DNA of 64,000 nucleotides from Nymphaea colorata. Taxonomy: Eukaryota > Streptophyta > Magnoliopsida > Nymphaeales > Nymphaeaceae. Location: the NCBI RefSeq assembly GCF_008831285.2, contig NC_045139.1, forward strand, positions 29,553,206 through 29,617,205, given 5' to 3'. This document shows, piece after piece, positions 60,720 through 64,000 of this stretch. The notes under the pieces were generated by a model, which saw nothing but the letters and a program-made list of their open reading frames with translations, had not been told where the DNA came from and ran no database searches. Both the position numbers and the translations under genes were made by a program. Every line of letters starts with the position of its first letter. Position 1 is the stretch's first letter.

Positions 60720-62560
60720 GCAATATGAATAATAAACGGACGGCTAAAATGCACTGACAAAAAGCTCAGCCATCTTTTTCTGAACACGGTTTTTTTCTGG
60801 AGACATTTTTGTTTGAAAGTGGGTTGTCTTTGAAAAGAGGCACTATTGTTTTATTTTTAATTATTTTTTTATGAACGGCTAAGTGTCTGGCTTTGACAGA
60901 TTAGAACCAGATGGAACTAGAAACTTTTGGGCCCGGGGACACTAATTCAAAACATCTAAAGTTAAACTGATTGAAGATGACCAATATATAAATAAATAAG
61001 TAAACAGTTTGATTTTTTAAGCATTAATATGTAAATAAATAAATTTTGTGGGACCTTGCAGCTAATAGTTGGAAACCATCCGTGACTTTGAGACTAACCC
61101 ATAGCCAATTAATCGATGTAATTCAAGTTTTAAGTCGCATGGAATCCAACAATCTGTACTTTTCACTATGGCATCAGGTTCGGAAATATCGTTATTAAAA
61201 TATCTGTATTTTCAATCTGTAATGTTATTAAAATATTGTTTCACATTGATCAATGCGTTTGGTATCATTGATGGTTGAAAATATCAAAACCAATTCATAG
61301 AACTTAATTTTTTAATCTTTTTATTTTGTTTAAATCATATTTTAATTATGTTATACAGAAGACAAGAAATAATACATCATATGTATCTGCCAATGTGGTT
61401 TATGTTGTAAAACTGACCGGCAAAATGAAGTGGGTCCGGTACCGGTATCAAACAAACTTCGATCTCAGTCATTTCAATCAAGTGTATAAAAATAGGACGG
61501 TCTTAGCAGCTTTCTGTCAATTTTAATTAAGATCCAAAACATTTATGTCAGATCCATTTCAAACTCTTTTTGCCTTCAAAGTAGCTGATTTTTATGTCCT
61601 TTCTTTACCAAATCCAGCAACATTTGTGTCCATGAATTTGCAATGATGTGAACTCAATAGATACAAAAGCGGATCAAGTGAAGGTCTCTTGCTTGTATAA
61701 ATAATTTGAAGTAACTACGAAAAATTTTACTACTCGGTCTACTTTTATATCAAGACTCACCCCAACCCACTTCCTAAAAGCGGGTTGGGTAGTTACAATA
61801 GTATTAAAGTATGGTTCAATACTCGAACATGGTCCTACACAGACACATGTAATGTAAGGAAAGTGGATTATAACACATTAAAAGTTTAGTCATATGTTAA
61901 AGATTTTGAGAGATTTTAAAAGAGTTATAAAAGTGGTTGTTAAAATGCTTGATCTTTTTTGTTGGTAATTTTTTTTTAGACTAAAACCGAAGCCGTTAGA
62001 GAGCAGGTTGAGATTCTCTGAACCAAGGGCCCAAGCACGGGAGTGTATCCGATAACTATAATCATACGTCCTTAAAAATTTATCACAATCTTTAATATGA
62101 AGCTAAACTTTTTCAAAACAAAATACATGTTTTGATAAAGAGCAACTTGTTTATGTGTAAGATAATAATATGTTTGTACTAAATCAAAACAAGTTGCTCT
62201 CCTGTTTCGATAAATAATTAGAAGTAATGAACCCTTGAAATTTCTCCAATATAATGATTAAAATCTTCAAACGTAAAGTAATTTAATAATAAAGGGACGG
62301 CTAAAATGCACCAACGAAAAGTTCAACCATCATTTCTGCAGATATTTTTTTGGGCGATTTTTTGTTTGAGAGCGATATGAGAAGATGACACTGAAGAAGC
62401 TGACATTTGTCGGCTTTCCATCCTTCCTTTCACAATCAGAAGATGGAGCTGTGAAAGTACCTGCTTTTTTAGACCTGATCCAGATCCAATAGGCCGGAAT
62501 ATACTTGGTCTGATCAAAAAATAGCTTTTCATTATTTTAATTATTTTTGAACTAGAAACA
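60720..62560. repeat. Pair of related direct repeats about 1.56 kb apart
   Basis: ATAATAAACGGACGGCTAAA (about 60729) recurs as ATAATAAAGGGACGGCTAAA (about 62288). Both are followed by ATGCAC, AAAAG, CA.CCAT, a GGAGA/GCAGATATTTTT stretch and, about 200-250 bases on, ATTTTAATTATTTTT and GAACTAGAAAC. Direct orientation could mean a segment duplication, a decayed LTR pair or two insertions of one family; I cannot decide. Confidence 0.45.
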
Positions 62561-63733
62561 AACTGTAGCACTCGCGCAGCTACAAATTTTAGAAATTTTA
62601 GGTTAGAGGGAACAATTTTAAAAGTTTTCATGCTTTAAGGGGTACTAATATAAAAAAATTAATTAATGGTTGACGGAACCATTATACAAACAAAGGAAGG
62701 TTAGTGTAGGCAATTGCCCACACCAGTCCCCATATAATTTCGCTACAATAACATGGTACTTGTGGAGCTAGAATTTCTAGGCTCAGGGCCCCAATATATA
62801 AAAATTAACCAATAGTTGTACAACCTTTATAGAAATAAAGGAAATTTGGTGGCACTACACCATTAGCTCTCCTCTAAGGTGGTTTGAGTCCTTAAGTCGA
62901 ATCAACAATATGTATCGAACTCGTAACTACAAGGTAACAAGATTGTCCTCAAGGCCCTTCTCAAGTCTAAGATGATACAAAAGCATTTTTGTGTTTAAAA
63001 AGAATTTTAAATTAGTTACAATCCTTCAAATTTTATTATTAACATAAAGAATATTTTTGTTTTGGCTAATATAAAAATCTTAATCGACTAAAGTACTAAA
63101 CCAAGTATAAACATAAGCTAAGCTACAAGGTGAGAACTAATAAGGAAAAAGGGAAAGCAATTAATGGAAAAAAAAAAGTAGATGCACCAATTTAGTGCCC
63201 ATGGAGTACTTTTGAATATTTAATTGTTAAGTTAGTAAAAGAATACATTATAGCAACCAGATGAAAAATTATCCTTAACTTCACAATACAAGCAAGTTTT
63301 CCTTCAGCAACCCTCTTTACCAATACAAGCGCCACATAACTATTTCAAAAAAATAAGAAACTCAGTTGTTTGTACATAATTAATCATGTATTAAATTATT
63401 GGATATGGTTAAGAAAGTTAATACAAACTAATGTATGCATAATTTGTCCTTATTGAGGGTGTATTAGTTATTTTTGTCAAGTTAAAACAAACTTAAGTTA
63501 GTAACAACTTAGAGCTATTGGCAAATATATTTTTCTAAAGTTGTGGTGGAAAACTTATATAGTGTTTTATTACAATGTGAAAATGGTTTTTCATGTCACT
63601 AATTATTCTCCAGTCTTCTTGAAATTTCTCTTCATTTTATTATGTTTTCTTGTTCTAACGAAAGACGGAGTTCCAATTTCAACCCTACAAGTTCCAATTG
63701 TAGGGTTGGACAAAACATCTCATAACAAATTTT

Positions 63734-64000
63734 ATGATTTATCTCTTCAGTAGAACCTGTACACGCTTTCCCCTTAGAAACATTGTCGCTTTCGTCATAT
63801 ATTGTTTGAAAACCATGCAAGAGTTTTTCACTGGACAATTCGTTTAAGACAAATTATCCAAACCATGCCTCCCACTGGACAAGTTCTGACGATGATTTAT
63901 CTCTTCAGTAGAACTTGGACACGCTTTCCCCTTAAAAACATTGTCGCTTTTGTCATACATTGTTTGAAAACCATGCAAGTGGACAATTAGTTTAAGACAA
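63734..64000. repeat. 158-bp tandem repeat reaching the window edge
   Basis: ATGATTTATCTCTTCAGTAG, ACACGCTTTCCCCTTA.AAAC, ATTGTCGCTTT.GTCATA and TGTTTGAAAACCATGCAAG recur at an exact offset of 158 (63734 and 63892). The trailing GGACAATT.GTTTAAGACAA recurs at 148 because ten bases are missing from the second copy. The array may continue beyond the window. Confidence 0.8.

Larger units (their letters stand above)
59970..64000. other. Gene-poor, repeat-rich right end
   Basis: No gene recognised. Contains two related segments about 1.56 kb apart, a TGGGCAATTGCCCACAC-type palindrome near 62.7 kb and a 158-bp tandem repeat at the edge, each listed separately. Confidence 0.45.

Overview
The window is nuclear DNA of a flowering plant. 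It shows AT-rich introns with GT-AG borders, many long TA microsatellites, short DNA-transposon relics, and several proteins that match plant families along their whole length. I cannot name the species or order from sequence alone. All gene models below were assembled by hand: ATG starts were chosen by inspection, splice sites were read from the sequence, and reading phase was checked across every junction.

Layout, left to right. A small intronless AP2/ERF transcription factor lies on the minus strand (1.4-1.8 kb). After a gene-poor stretch comes a large ten-coding-exon minus-strand gene (8.2-21.6 kb) for a SPRY-RING ubiquitin ligase of the RKP/KPC1 type, 1294 residues. A repeat-rich intergenic region (22-34.7 kb) carries a decayed LINE tail, hAT-like MITEs and microsatellites. 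A five-exon minus-strand gene (34.7-38.7 kb) encodes a probable plastid membrane protein of unknown function. A two-exon minus-strand gene at 42.1-42.7 kb looks like a PROPEP, the precursor of a plant elicitor (danger) peptide. An intronless GC-rich MIZ1-type (DUF617) gene is on the plus strand at 45.0-45.8 kb. A two-exon plus-strand gene at 50.0-51.4 kb encodes a SEP2-like one-to-two-helix protein of the light-harvesting superfamily. A sixteen-exon minus-strand gene (53.2-59.9 kb) encodes plastid disproportionating enzyme DPE1 (GH77). The last 4 kb is repeat-rich and holds no recognisable gene.

From memory of Arabidopsis locus numbers, the set SEP2 / DUF617 protein / PROPEP6 / RKP lies within about At2g21970-At2g22010. 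The same set lies here in one block, with the order SEP2 - DUF617 - PROPEP - (membrane protein) - RKP. This supports the otherwise hard-to-recognise PROPEP call and points to an old conserved block. The genes do not form a pathway: they cover ubiquitin-dependent turnover, damage signalling, hydrotropism, photoprotection and starch/maltooligosaccharide metabolism.

The most interesting items are the PROPEP candidate, whose splice acceptor choice decides whether the peptide is made, and a 363-bp hAT-like MITE in an RKP intron packed with CGATACG/CGATA motifs. I found no CRISPR array, rRNA or convincing tRNA gene.
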